Origin: an uncultured Novosphingobium sp.
Lineage (GTDB): Bacteria; Pseudomonadota; Alphaproteobacteria; Sphingomonadales; Sphingomonadaceae
Direction of reading: 5' to 3'
Length of the DNA: 13,735 nucleotides
Assembly: GCA_937860195.1 (NCBI GenBank)
Contig: CALMBN010000143.1
Coordinates: 1-13,735, forward strand
Part shown: positions 8,236-13,735 of the stretch, piece after piece
Numbering within the stretch: the stretch's first letter is position 1
How the letters are laid out: the number at the start of each line of letters is the position of its first letter
The notes under the pieces: generated by a model
Told to the model about the DNA's origin: nothing
What the model saw: only the letters and a program-made list of their open reading frames with translations
Database searches by the model: none
Translations under genes and position numbers: made by a program

Positions 8236-8252
8236 ATCAAAGGCCCTTTGAT
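8236..8252 (-). terminator. Hairpin at the end of the upstream block, possible terminator
   Basis: The arms ATCAAAGG and CCTTTGAT are perfectly complementary around one central base (a 7-bp stem if a three-base loop is allowed). On the minus strand the hairpin is followed by CTTTC, only a weak pyrimidine tract. Its position, just after the CoA-transferase and possible small gene and before the sugar operon promoter, suits a transcription terminator. It contains the stop codon of the 42-codon reading frame. An operator role is an alternative. Confidence 0.3.
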
Positions 8253-8365
8253 GCCCCGGGCAGCTTCCCGATAGACGCGGCCTTGACCTCCGCCGGATCG
8301 TGCGATGGCTCGTCCCATTCGGCGGCATGGGACGGCTTCCGGTCAGCAGTGAATTTGCGCACCAT
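8237..8365 (-). CDS. Possible 42-residue small protein, unknown function
   Basis: A short reading frame starting MVRKFTADRKPSH and ending KLPGASKGL, located 22 bases after the CoA-transferase stop. Roughly 73% of its third codon positions are G or C, close to what coding sequence in this window shows. The product is hydrophilic, rich in Lys/Arg and Asp/Glu, without a signal peptide or membrane segment. I do not recognise a family. Against it: the only nearby Shine-Dalgarno-like bases (GAAGG) are too far from the ATG, and the frame stays open upstream without another good start. It could be a real small gene, a decayed remnant, or chance. The stop codon lies inside the hairpin at 8236..8252. 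Confidence 0.35.
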   Translation of the reverse strand: MVRKFTADRKPSHAAEWDEPSHDPAEVKAASIGKLPGASKGL

Positions 8366-8387
8366 GCCATGGATCGCAAGTTGGCCT

Positions 8388-9617
8388 TCAAAGCTCCTCG
8401 GCGATGATTCCATCGGCCATCAATCGATCCAGTTTGGCCTCGGATAACCCCAGCTCGTCGGCTAGCACCACGCGGGTATCCTGGGCAGAGCGGGGTGGGG
8501 CGTGGCGATAGGTGGCGGGGCTGGCGGATAGCTTTGCTGGGAAGCCCAGGAAACGCACCGGAGTGCCATCGTCGCGGGCCAGTTGATGGACCAGGCCGCG
8601 GGCTTCTATCTGCGGCTGGACCAGCGCCTCGGGGATCGAATTGATCTGCCCGCCTGGGAGTTTCGCCCCTTCGAGAGCGGCGATCAGATCGTCGGAGTTC
8701 CACCCCGCAATCACCGGCTTGATCGCAGCAAACAGCGCCTCGCGGTTGTCGCTGCGATCAGCCGAGGCGGCAAAGCGCGGGTCTGTCCCCAGTTCGGGCA
8801 GGCCGAGCACGACCATCAGATCGCGAAACTGGCGGTCGTTGCCCAGCGCGATCAGCACGTCCCCATCCGCGCAGGCGAAGTCCTGGTAGGGGACGATCGT
8901 CGGGTGCTGGTTGCCCATCCGTTTTGGCTCGACCCCGCCATTGAGCCAGTTCGAGGCCTGATTGGCGAGCATGGCGACTTGCGCGTCGAGCAGCGCGAGG
9001 TCGATCTGCTGTCCTTCGCCGGTCCGGCTCCGATGCTGCAAAGCGGCCAGAATCGAAATCGTCGCGTAGAGCCCGGTGGTCAGATCACTGACCGGGATTC
9101 CGACCTTGAGCGGAGGGCCGCCAGCGTCGCCCGTCACGCTCATCAGCCCGCTCATCCCCTGGATCAGGAAGTCATAGCCGCCCTTGTCCTTGTCCGGCCC
9201 GGTCTGGCCGAAACCGGTGATCGAGCAATAGATCAGGTCTGGCTTGATCGCTCGCAGCGCGGGATAGTCGAGCCCGTATTTGGCCAGCCCGCCGACCCGG
9301 AAATTCTCGACCAGCACGTCAGCTTGCGCGGCAAGTTGCCGGATCAGGTCCTGTCCTTCGGGCCGGGCGATGTCGATCGCGACCGAGCGCTTGTTGCGGT
9401 TCGCGCAAAGGTAATAGCCCGAATCGCCTGAACCATCGGGCAGGAACGGTGGCCCCCATTTGCGGGTATCGTCGCCCTCGCCGGGTTGCTCGATCTTGAT
9501 CACTTCGGCCCCCAGATCGCCGAGCATCTGGGTACACCATGGCCCGGCCAGCACCCGGCTGAGGTCGAGCACGGTGATCCCCGCGAGCGGGCCGGTTGAG
9601 TTTTCGGTTTCAGTCAT
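8388..9617 (-). CDS. Family III (CaiB/BaiF-type) acyl-CoA:carboxylate CoA-transferase
   Basis: A 409-residue cytoplasmic CoA-transferase of the CaiB/BaiF (family III) type, which moves CoA between an acyl-CoA and a free carboxylate through an aspartyl-CoA intermediate. The family opening is clear: LAGITVLDLSRVLAGPW at about 11-27, GAEVIKIEQPGEGDD at 36-50, NRNKRSVAID at 73-82, ADVLVENFRVGG at 99-110 and SITGFGQTGP at 132-141. Asp178 in VSDLTTG is the likely catalytic aspartate. Length is typical. The ATG at 9617 has AAAGGCGG about 4 to 11 bases upstream, and it is 9 bases after the stop of the b561-YceI gene, so the two may be co-transcribed although no functional link is obvious. The substrates cannot be assigned: formyl-, carnitinyl-, glutaryl- and other CoA-transferases share these features. 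Confidence 0.93.
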   Translation of the reverse strand: MTETENSTGPLAGITVLDLSRVLAGPWCTQMLGDLGAEVIKIEQPGEGDDTRKWGPPFLPDGSGDSGYYLCANRNKRSVAIDIARPEGQDLIRQLAAQADVLVENFRVGGLAKYGLDYPALRAIKPDLIYCSITGFGQTGPDKDKGGYDFLIQGMSGLMSVTGDAGGPPLKVGIPVSDLTTGLYATISILAALQHRSRTGEGQQIDLALLDAQVAMLANQASNWLNGGVEPKRMGNQHPTIVPYQDFACADGDVLIALGNDRQFRDLMVVLGLPELGTDPRFAASADRSDNREALFAAIKPVIAGWNSDDLIAALEGAKLPGGQINSIPEALVQPQIEARGLVHQLARDDGTPVRFLGFPAKLSASPATYRHAPPRSAQDTRVVLADELGLSEAKLDRLMADGIIAEEL

Positions 9618-9626
9618 GTGCCGCCT

Positions 9627-10895
9627 TTACGGGGCTTTGCGGCGCGCGGCGATGGTGAAATTGATCGCGACGGCATCGGCGATCTGGTCGGTAGCAGCCC
9701 ATTCGTCGGTGCCGACCCCGAAAGCGAGGCGGTTGATCCGGGCCGAGCCTTGGGCTGTGGCCTTGTCGCCATTGACCTTGAGTGCAAAGGTCAGCCGGAC
9801 CGGGCGGTTCCTGCCGCGCAGGCTGAGCGTTCCGTCGGCAGCATAACGGCCTCCGCCGAGCGACTTGAACCCCTTGGCAGTGAAACGTGCGCGGGGAAAT
9901 GAGGCGATGTCAAAGAATTGCGTCCCTTTCAGGTTCTCATCGCGCGACGAATCCGCCGTATCGGCCGAGGCGAGGCCCACGCTGGCATTGATCGATCCGG
10001 CGGCGGGTTCATCTTCGCAGAACTTGATCTGCGCAGTCCAATCGCGGAACGAGCCATTGATTGGTTCACCGGCATAACTGGCGGTGAAGCCCAATCGGCT
10101 GCCGCTTGCCACACTCCAGTCGCAACTGAGCGCGGCTTCTTCGGTCGGAAGGGCGGTATCAGCGGCTTGCGGAGCTTCTGTGTCTGCAGGAGCAGCAGCT
10201 TCAGTTTCGACAGCTGCGACAATGTCGGCGGCGGCCGGAGTAGCGGTGGGCACAGTGGCCTGCGCCCACAGGTTGGGGATTGGTCCTGCCAACCCAAGCC
10301 AGGTTGCAATTGCCAGCGAGGTCAGGCCAGCGCCGATGCCGGGCCCGGCCTTCAATCCCGCAGGGAACATCCGCCCCGGCACCGGATCGCGCTGCCGCAG
10401 GTGCCAGAACACGGCGGCGACATGGAGCAGCACCAGCGCGGGCAGGACCCAGCCCAATACAGCGTGGGCCAGTTCGGCCGGCTCGTGCGCGCCGATACCA
10501 AGCGGCAGGTGCGGCAGTGGAATCGCCCCGAACAGCAGGGTCGGCAATTTGACCTTGGCGGTCGAAACAATCGCCCAGCCACTGAGTGGACCCAGGATCA
10601 TGATTGCATAGAAAGCCCGGTGCGCCCACGTTGCCGCCAGCTTCTCAAGCCCCGAGCCGACCTCCGCCGGGCGCGACCTGGTCAGTCGCAGTGCCAGCCG
10701 CGCCAGACTCAACACCAGAATCGCAATCCCGACCGATTTGTGCTGCTGGTAATTGAGAAACATTTGCGCCGGGGCGACCTTGTCTTCCAGCCGTAGTCCC
10801 AGCGCGAACTGATAGGCCAGCAGCAGCGCGACCAGCCAATGCAGGGCGATTGCCGCACTGTGATAGCGCGCGGGTGGTGCAGGGATTTCGCTCAT
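9627..10895 (-). CDS. Cytochrome b561-YceI fusion protein
   Basis: A 422-residue inner-membrane protein made of two families. Residues about 8-170 form a four-helix bacterial cytochrome b561 domain with histidines that could bind two haems (His12, His19, His52, His92, His144 and His158 are the candidates near helices). Residues about 186-207 form a fifth hydrophobic segment, followed by an Ala/Pro/Thr/Glu-rich linker (about 212-256). Residues about 257-418 are a YceI-like domain, a lipocalin-like beta-barrel known to bind polyisoprenoid lipids; typical blocks are DWSVASGSRLGFTASYAG, FFDIASFPRARFTAKGF and GTLSLRGRNRPV. The extra helix would place the YceI part in the periplasm. In E. coli the two families are adjacent separate genes (yceJ, yceI), so a fusion supports a joint role, perhaps quinone-linked electron transfer. 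The ATG at 10895 follows GGTGGAA. The CoA-transferase begins 9 bases after the stop. Confidence 0.92.
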   Translation of the reverse strand: MSEIPAPPARYHSAAIALHWLVALLLAYQFALGLRLEDKVAPAQMFLNYQQHKSVGIAILVLSLARLALRLTRSRPAEVGSGLEKLAATWAHRAFYAIMILGPLSGWAIVSTAKVKLPTLLFGAIPLPHLPLGIGAHEPAELAHAVLGWVLPALVLLHVAAVFWHLRQRDPVPGRMFPAGLKAGPGIGAGLTSLAIATWLGLAGPIPNLWAQATVPTATPAAADIVAAVETEAAAPADTEAPQAADTALPTEEAALSCDWSVASGSRLGFTASYAGEPINGSFRDWTAQIKFCEDEPAAGSINASVGLASADTADSSRDENLKGTQFFDIASFPRARFTAKGFKSLGGGRYAADGTLSLRGRNRPVRLTFALKVNGDKATAQGSARINRLAFGVGTDEWAATDQIADAVAINFTIAARRKAP

Positions 10896-10965
10896 CGGGA
10901 TTCCACCATATTGTTATGCAAGATAGCAATAGTGTAGCCGCGCGAAGGATGCAAGCCCGGTTTGC
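10896..10965 (-). promoter_or_regulatory. Spacer upstream of the b561-YceI gene, probable promoter
   Basis: This 70-base gap is locally AT-rich (around 10901..10935), unlike the surrounding coding DNA, which suggests a promoter. On the minus strand TTGCAT followed after 17 bases by TATTGC is one weak -35/-10 pair, and a later TAACAAT could be an alternative -10. The Shine-Dalgarno-like GGTGGAA lies close to the ATG. No clear operator palindrome or terminator is visible, so it is not certain that transcription from the DUF3237 gene stops here. Confidence 0.3.
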
Positions 10966-11487
10966 CTAGCGCACCACGTAAAAGTCGATCTGGACCTTGT
11001 CCGGGCGGCGGATCCCGCGTGCGACAAAGGCGTGCCGGCGCAACCATTCGTGCTTGCCAGGGGCCACATCGAAACGCGGAGTGGTGCGAAAATAGTAGGC
11101 CGAGGGATCGACATCCTCGCCCTTTGCCAGCCGCTCGATGACTTCGGCGCTGCCGGTCCGGACCCCGGGGTTGGTCACTTCAATCACCGCGCCGTCGTCC
11201 GCTTCAAGGAAATAGCGCGCCTCGACTCTGGTCAAGCCGCCCGGCAGGATGGTCTGCCAATCGCCCCCGCCGGGCAAGACAGACCCGTTCAGCAGCGGAC
11301 CATTGATCGTTCCGCCGGTGATCGCGATGAAGCGTTTGCGCCCGCCATCGACCGTGCCCAGCTCGACTGCCGGGGCGACCGCAACTGTGGCGGTAAAGGC
11401 GTATTCCAATGTCGGGACAGGCGCGGCGGGACCGGCTCCGATCAGGGCGGCAGCGGCGAGCGGAATGGCAAGAGAGCGTCTGGTCAT
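10966..11487 (-). CDS. DUF3237-family protein with signal peptide
   Basis: A 173-residue protein with an N-terminal signal (MTRRSLAIPL followed by an alanine-rich hydrophobic stretch to about residue 25), so it is probably periplasmic. The two arginines leave open a Tat route. The mature part matches the DUF3237 family: ITGGTINGPLLNGSVLPGGGDWQ is split over about residues 57-79 (ITGGTINGPLLNG, then VLPGGGDWQ), then ARYFLEADDGAVIEV and a C-terminal region ending in IDFYVVR. The family is a small beta-barrel of unknown function, often annotated only as hypothetical. I chose the ATG at 11487, 7 bases after the stop of the preceding Nif3-like gene; a longer frame from 11508 would overlap that stop and put a non-signal-like MTWFDCA before the arginines. 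Close spacing suggests an operon with the two Nif3-like genes and the hydrolase. Confidence 0.85.
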   Translation of the reverse strand: MTRRSLAIPLAAAALIGAGPAAPVPTLEYAFTATVAVAPAVELGTVDGGRKRFIAITGGTINGPLLNGSVLPGGGDWQTILPGGLTRVEARYFLEADDGAVIEVTNPGVRTGSAEVIERLAKGEDVDPSAYYFRTTPRFDVAPGKHEWLRRHAFVARGIRRPDKVQIDFYVVR

Positions 11488-11494
11488 GGCGCAA

Positions 11495-12355
11495 TCAAAC
11501 CACGTCAAGCAGCGCGGGGCTAGAGGGAAGATAGGTCACCGGCACATTGGTGGTCGGCATGAGCAGTTCTGTCAGCATCCGTGCGGCGGGTTCTTCCAGC
11601 TCGATCGGGCCGACCAGCAACAGCGCCTTGGGCTGGCCCAGCGCGATGCAATCAAGGACATAGGCAGTGGTCTCGGTCTCGTGAATCTCGCCGGCGACCA
11701 GCAGATTGATGTCCGGACGGGACAGCAAGGGGTTGAGAGCATTGGGGCGGCTGGTTTCGGTGGCGAAGGCGATACCGCGCACTGCCATGCCGGGATCGCC
11801 AACCAGTCGGACGGTTTGAGTCGGCAGCGCGAGCTTGACCTTGCGAATCAACGCGAGCGCCGTGGTCGGTGAGGCGCGATAGACCAGGCCAGAGGCGAGG
11901 TTGACAGCGCCGAGCGGCCTGGAAAGGCCAATTGCGCGCGGCAGAGCCTCGACCAGCGCGCGTCCGGCAGGACCAGTGCGCGGGTCCTGCAGGCGCAGCA
12001 TCATCAGGCCCGCGCTTTCGATCAAGGCCAGCTTTTCCGCAAGTGCCGGTTCAGGCTTTCCGACCGGTCGGTCCTGGCTGTCGCCCAGAAACGCTTGCCG
12101 GCTGATGACAAGGTTGGCACCAAGTTCTTTCGCGCGTTTCAGCACCGCAGTTGACGCGCGCGCTGCAACCACAATCCCCCGCACTTCGGTATCGCCATCC
12201 CCGGCGCGAAAGCCATCGACCAGCGTGCCGGGCGAGCGATAAGAGCCGCCGGCAATGGCGGTGTCGCGGCGGGCCGGTGCATCGATCCCGCGGTGCCGCG
12301 CGGCTTCGGGGCCAAGCTTGGCCTGAATGGCGGCGAACAGGTCATGTCCGGTCAT
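11495..12355 (-). CDS. Nif3/DUF34-like protein lacking the metal-binding histidines
   Basis: A 286-residue protein that aligns by eye along its whole length with the next upstream Nif3-like protein and, more distantly, with the Nif3 (DUF34/YbgI) dinuclear-metal hexamer family. Shared landmarks are VRGI near residue 58, GANLVIS at 79-85, VRLVGDPG at 182-189 and LLVAGEI at 218-224. The positions where family members bind metal are changed: the His-His/His-Glu pair after the GANLVIS strand is Arg86-Gln87, the His-x-His of the middle region reads Gln-Asp-Pro, and the C-terminal Gly-His reads Gly-Pro250. No signal peptide is seen. It may be a structural or regulatory partner, or have lost activity. 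The start is the ATG at 12355, 6 bases after a GAGGTG Shine-Dalgarno sequence; a GTG at 12364 is less likely. The biochemical role of the family is unsettled. Confidence 0.8.
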   Translation of the reverse strand: MTGHDLFAAIQAKLGPEAARHRGIDAPARRDTAIAGGSYRSPGTLVDGFRAGDGDTEVRGIVVAARASTAVLKRAKELGANLVISRQAFLGDSQDRPVGKPEPALAEKLALIESAGLMMLRLQDPRTGPAGRALVEALPRAIGLSRPLGAVNLASGLVYRASPTTALALIRKVKLALPTQTVRLVGDPGMAVRGIAFATETSRPNALNPLLSRPDINLLVAGEIHETETTAYVLDCIALGQPKALLLVGPIELEEPAARMLTELLMPTTNVPVTYLPSSPALLDVV

Positions 12356-12365
12356 CACCTGCACC

Positions 12366-13238
12366 TCAGGCCGGATTGCTGTAGGGATCGGCCATGCCGA
12401 GCCACTGGATCGGGAGCGCGGGAAACACCGTTTTCAGCCATTCGGCCAGTATGCCCATACCCGGATCCTCGCCAGTGTGGCCGGACAGGAACACAGTGAC
12501 TTTGCGGCTCTCGGCCAGGTCTTGTGCATAGCCGAGCACTTCGGGTTCGCGCACCTCGCCAAGCAGCACTGCGTCGGCCCCGGATTCGAGCTGCTGGATC
12601 TGAACGTTCTCTCCCGGCATCCCGGCGGACACGCTGATAGTCGAAATCGTCCGCGACGGATCGCCCAGCATTCGCAAGGTCCGACGGGCCAGCCTGGCCT
12701 TGATGTGGCGGCCGACTTTCAGGGCAGAAGCCGGAGGAAGCACGATCCACGGCAGACCCGGTTTGTCGGCGGCGCGGTACACGTCCCAATCCAATTGCCG
12801 CAGCAGCCCGGTCATGATCGCATCACCGGGGCGAGAGTGGGCGTGTCCATGCATCCGCTGGATCACCATGCCGTGCCCGGTCACGAATGCCTGCTTGGCG
12901 CGGATAACCGGGTCGTGATCGGGCAAAGCCGATTCAGCGAAATCATCGTAGCGTTCAAAGAAGCTCGCTTCGTGCGGGATGATATAATTGAGCCCCGCTG
13001 CCTGCGCGCGCCGCAGCACATCGAGACTGGCGGTAAAGCAGGTCGCGATACCGGTAACCGGCGCCGCGCGATCTCCGAATATGATTCGGTCGTCGGTCGG
13101 GTTCGGATCCCATTTTTGGCCCGATGCGCGTCTGATTTCGGCAAACACGGCGCGTGCGGTGAGCGGCGCAGCTGCGCTGGCCGGGGCGGCGAGCAAGGTA
13201 CTGACCATCCCTGCGAGCGTCATGCGGCGGTCGATCAT
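12366..13238 (-). CDS. Nif3/DUF34-like protein with Tat-like export signal
   Basis: A 290-residue Nif3 (DUF34/YbgI)-like protein of the long form. The N-terminus MIDRRMTLAG followed by a hydrophobic stretch ending ASAAAP (about residue 25) looks like a twin-arginine (Tat) signal, which would export it folded, with metal already bound. Family features in order: VTGIATCFTASLDVL at about 61-75, GLNYIIPHEASFFERYDD at 82-99 with His89-Glu90, RMHGHAH near 128-134, GADAVLLGEVRE at 220-231, and a C-terminal SGHTGEDPGM with His254 and Glu257. These His and acidic residues match expected metal ligands. The start ATG at 13238 is 5 bases after the stop of the hydrolase gene. Nif3 proteins are usually cytoplasmic, so an export signal is unusual. 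The ligand-less paralogue follows almost immediately. Function unknown. Confidence 0.82.
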   Translation of the reverse strand: MIDRRMTLAGMVSTLLAAPASAAAPLTARAVFAEIRRASGQKWDPNPTDDRIIFGDRAAPVTGIATCFTASLDVLRRAQAAGLNYIIPHEASFFERYDDFAESALPDHDPVIRAKQAFVTGHGMVIQRMHGHAHSRPGDAIMTGLLRQLDWDVYRAADKPGLPWIVLPPASALKVGRHIKARLARRTLRMLGDPSRTISTISVSAGMPGENVQIQQLESGADAVLLGEVREPEVLGYAQDLAESRKVTVFLSGHTGEDPGMGILAEWLKTVFPALPIQWLGMADPYSNPA

Positions 13239-13243
13239 CGGCG

Positions 13244-13735
13244 TTAGCGCCTCGGAGCCCGCAGTCTGGCATGAAAGAAATCGAAAGTGGCGTTAGTGGC
13301 CTTCAGCGTCGCATCGCGGGTCTGGGCTGGCGTAGAGCCGATGAACGAGTGGTCCACACCGGGCAGGTAGAGCACCTGTACCGGCACCCCGGCGGCTCTC
13401 AATCGCTTCTCGGCTTCGTAGGACTGGCTGATTGGCACAACCTTGTCCTCGGTCCCGTGGATCAAAAGGAATGGTGGGTCCTTCGCGTCGATGTAGGTCA
13501 CCGGGCTCGCATAGGCATATTTTTCTGCGCTGCACCGGCCACCGCAATCCATCAATCGCTCAGCGGCATCATCAACGCCGCCAGCGCGAGCGGCAGCCAG
13601 CGCGCCAAAATCGAACACGCCATACCAGGTTACCGCCGCATTGGCGCAAAGGTCTTTGGCCGCTGCCGGATCAAGATTGGTGTCCTTGCAGGTCAACGCC
13701 GCCAATGCAGTCAGGTGCCCTCCCGCCGATCCACC
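13244..13735 (-). CDS. Alpha/beta-hydrolase (esterase-like), 5' end outside the window
   Basis: The C-terminal 163 residues of an alpha/beta-hydrolase; the gene begins beyond the right edge. The visible part opens exactly at the nucleophile elbow GGSAGGH (residues 1-7 of the visible part, serine at 3). It continues to the acid residue in HGTEDKVVP (Asp97) and the catalytic histidine in GVDHSF (His129), so the Ser-Asp-His triad is complete. The pattern resembles BD-FAE/esterase-lipase carbohydrate or phenolic-ester esterases and prolyl-oligopeptidase-like proteins; the substrate cannot be assigned. Several cysteines (CKDTN, DLCANA, DCGGRC) could form disulfides in an exported enzyme, but the N-terminus is not visible. 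The Tat-signal Nif3-like gene starts 5 bases after its TAA stop, which suggests co-transcription. Confidence 0.88.
   Translation of the reverse strand, partial: GGSAGGHLTALAALTCKDTNLDPAAAKDLCANAAVTWYGVFDFGALAAARAGGVDDAAERLMDCGGRCSAEKYAYASPVTYIDAKDPPFLLIHGTEDKVVPISQSYEAEKRLRAAGVPVQVLYLPGVDHSFIGSTPAQTRDATLKATNATFDFFHARLRAPRR

Larger units (their letters stand above)
8106..8236 (-). promoter_or_regulatory. Promoter/leader region of the sugar operon
   Basis: This 131-base spacer between the possible small gene and the transporter is the only sizeable non-coding stretch upstream of the six-gene sugar operon, so the operon promoter most likely lies here. The best -35/-10 pair I can find is TTGTTG (8175..8170) and TGACAT (8152..8147) with a 17-base spacer; both match the sigma-70 consensus weakly. 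The -35 candidate overlaps the LacI-type palindrome at 8171..8184, which is the arrangement expected for repression. A short inverted repeat lies in the leader at 8121..8134, and the Shine-Dalgarno sequence GGGGAG is at 8117..8112. Confidence 0.45.

Noticed and set aside
8106..8318. N-terminal extension of the transporter to 8318
   Set aside because: The extension is polar and not transporter-like, overlaps the operator candidate and the small frame, while the ATG at 8105 has a clear GGGGAG at ideal spacing.
8140..8703. A 187-codon minus-strand frame across the CoA-transferase end and the spacer
   Set aside because: It is out of frame with the well-supported CoA-transferase, is Arg/Pro/Ser-rich and resembles no family.
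12356..12364. GTG start at 12364 for the ligand-less Nif3-like gene
   Set aside because: The GTG overlaps the GAGGTG Shine-Dalgarno sequence that is well placed for the ATG at 12355.
12327..13247. A 306-codon open frame on the plus strand
   Set aside because: Covers the Tat-signal Nif3-like gene on the other strand; no family features or ribosome binding site seen.

Overview
The window is a GC-rich (roughly 64% by eye), densely packed bacterial segment with every credible gene on the minus strand. Gene families, codon bias and architecture (SLC45-like sugar transporter, cytochrome b561-YceI fusion, DUF3237 protein, family III CoA-transferase) suggest an alphaproteobacterium, most likely Sphingomonadales. 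That placement is inference from gene content. No RNA genes, CRISPR arrays, insertion sequences or integrases were seen.

Reading with transcription, from high to low coordinates, there are two blocks. Block A (13735 to 8237) starts with the C-terminal half of an alpha/beta-hydrolase (cut by the window edge). Next come two adjacent Nif3/DUF34-family proteins, one with a Tat-like signal peptide and its metal-ligand histidines, the other without either. A secreted DUF3237 protein follows, with gaps of only about 5 to 10 bases between these four genes. After a 70-base spacer come a cytochrome b561-YceI fusion protein, a CaiB/BaiF-type CoA-transferase and a possible 42-residue small protein.

Block B (8105 to 57) is a compact operon of six genes for raffinose-family oligosaccharides, melibiose and sucrose: sugar transporter, GH36 alpha-galactosidase, galT, galK, GH68 levansucrase-type enzyme and GH32 beta-fructosidase. 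Adjacent genes overlap by 4 bases (ATGA) or are separated by 2 to 4 bases, so they are very probably co-transcribed and translationally coupled. The predicted logic is that the transporter brings an intact galactosyl-sucrose across the inner membrane. GH36 then releases galactose in the cytoplasm, GalK and GalT feed it into the Leloir pathway, and the GH68 and GH32 enzymes process the remaining sucrose. galE, galM, a fructokinase, an outer-membrane receptor and a regulator are not in the window.

The spacer upstream of block B carries a near-perfect LacI/GalR-type operator palindrome (8171..8184) and, next to the transporter start, a good Shine-Dalgarno sequence. The points most worth following up are the paired intact and ligand-less Nif3 paralogues with an export signal on one, the b561-YceI fusion, and the pairing of two signal-less sucrose-active enzymes in a raffinose operon.
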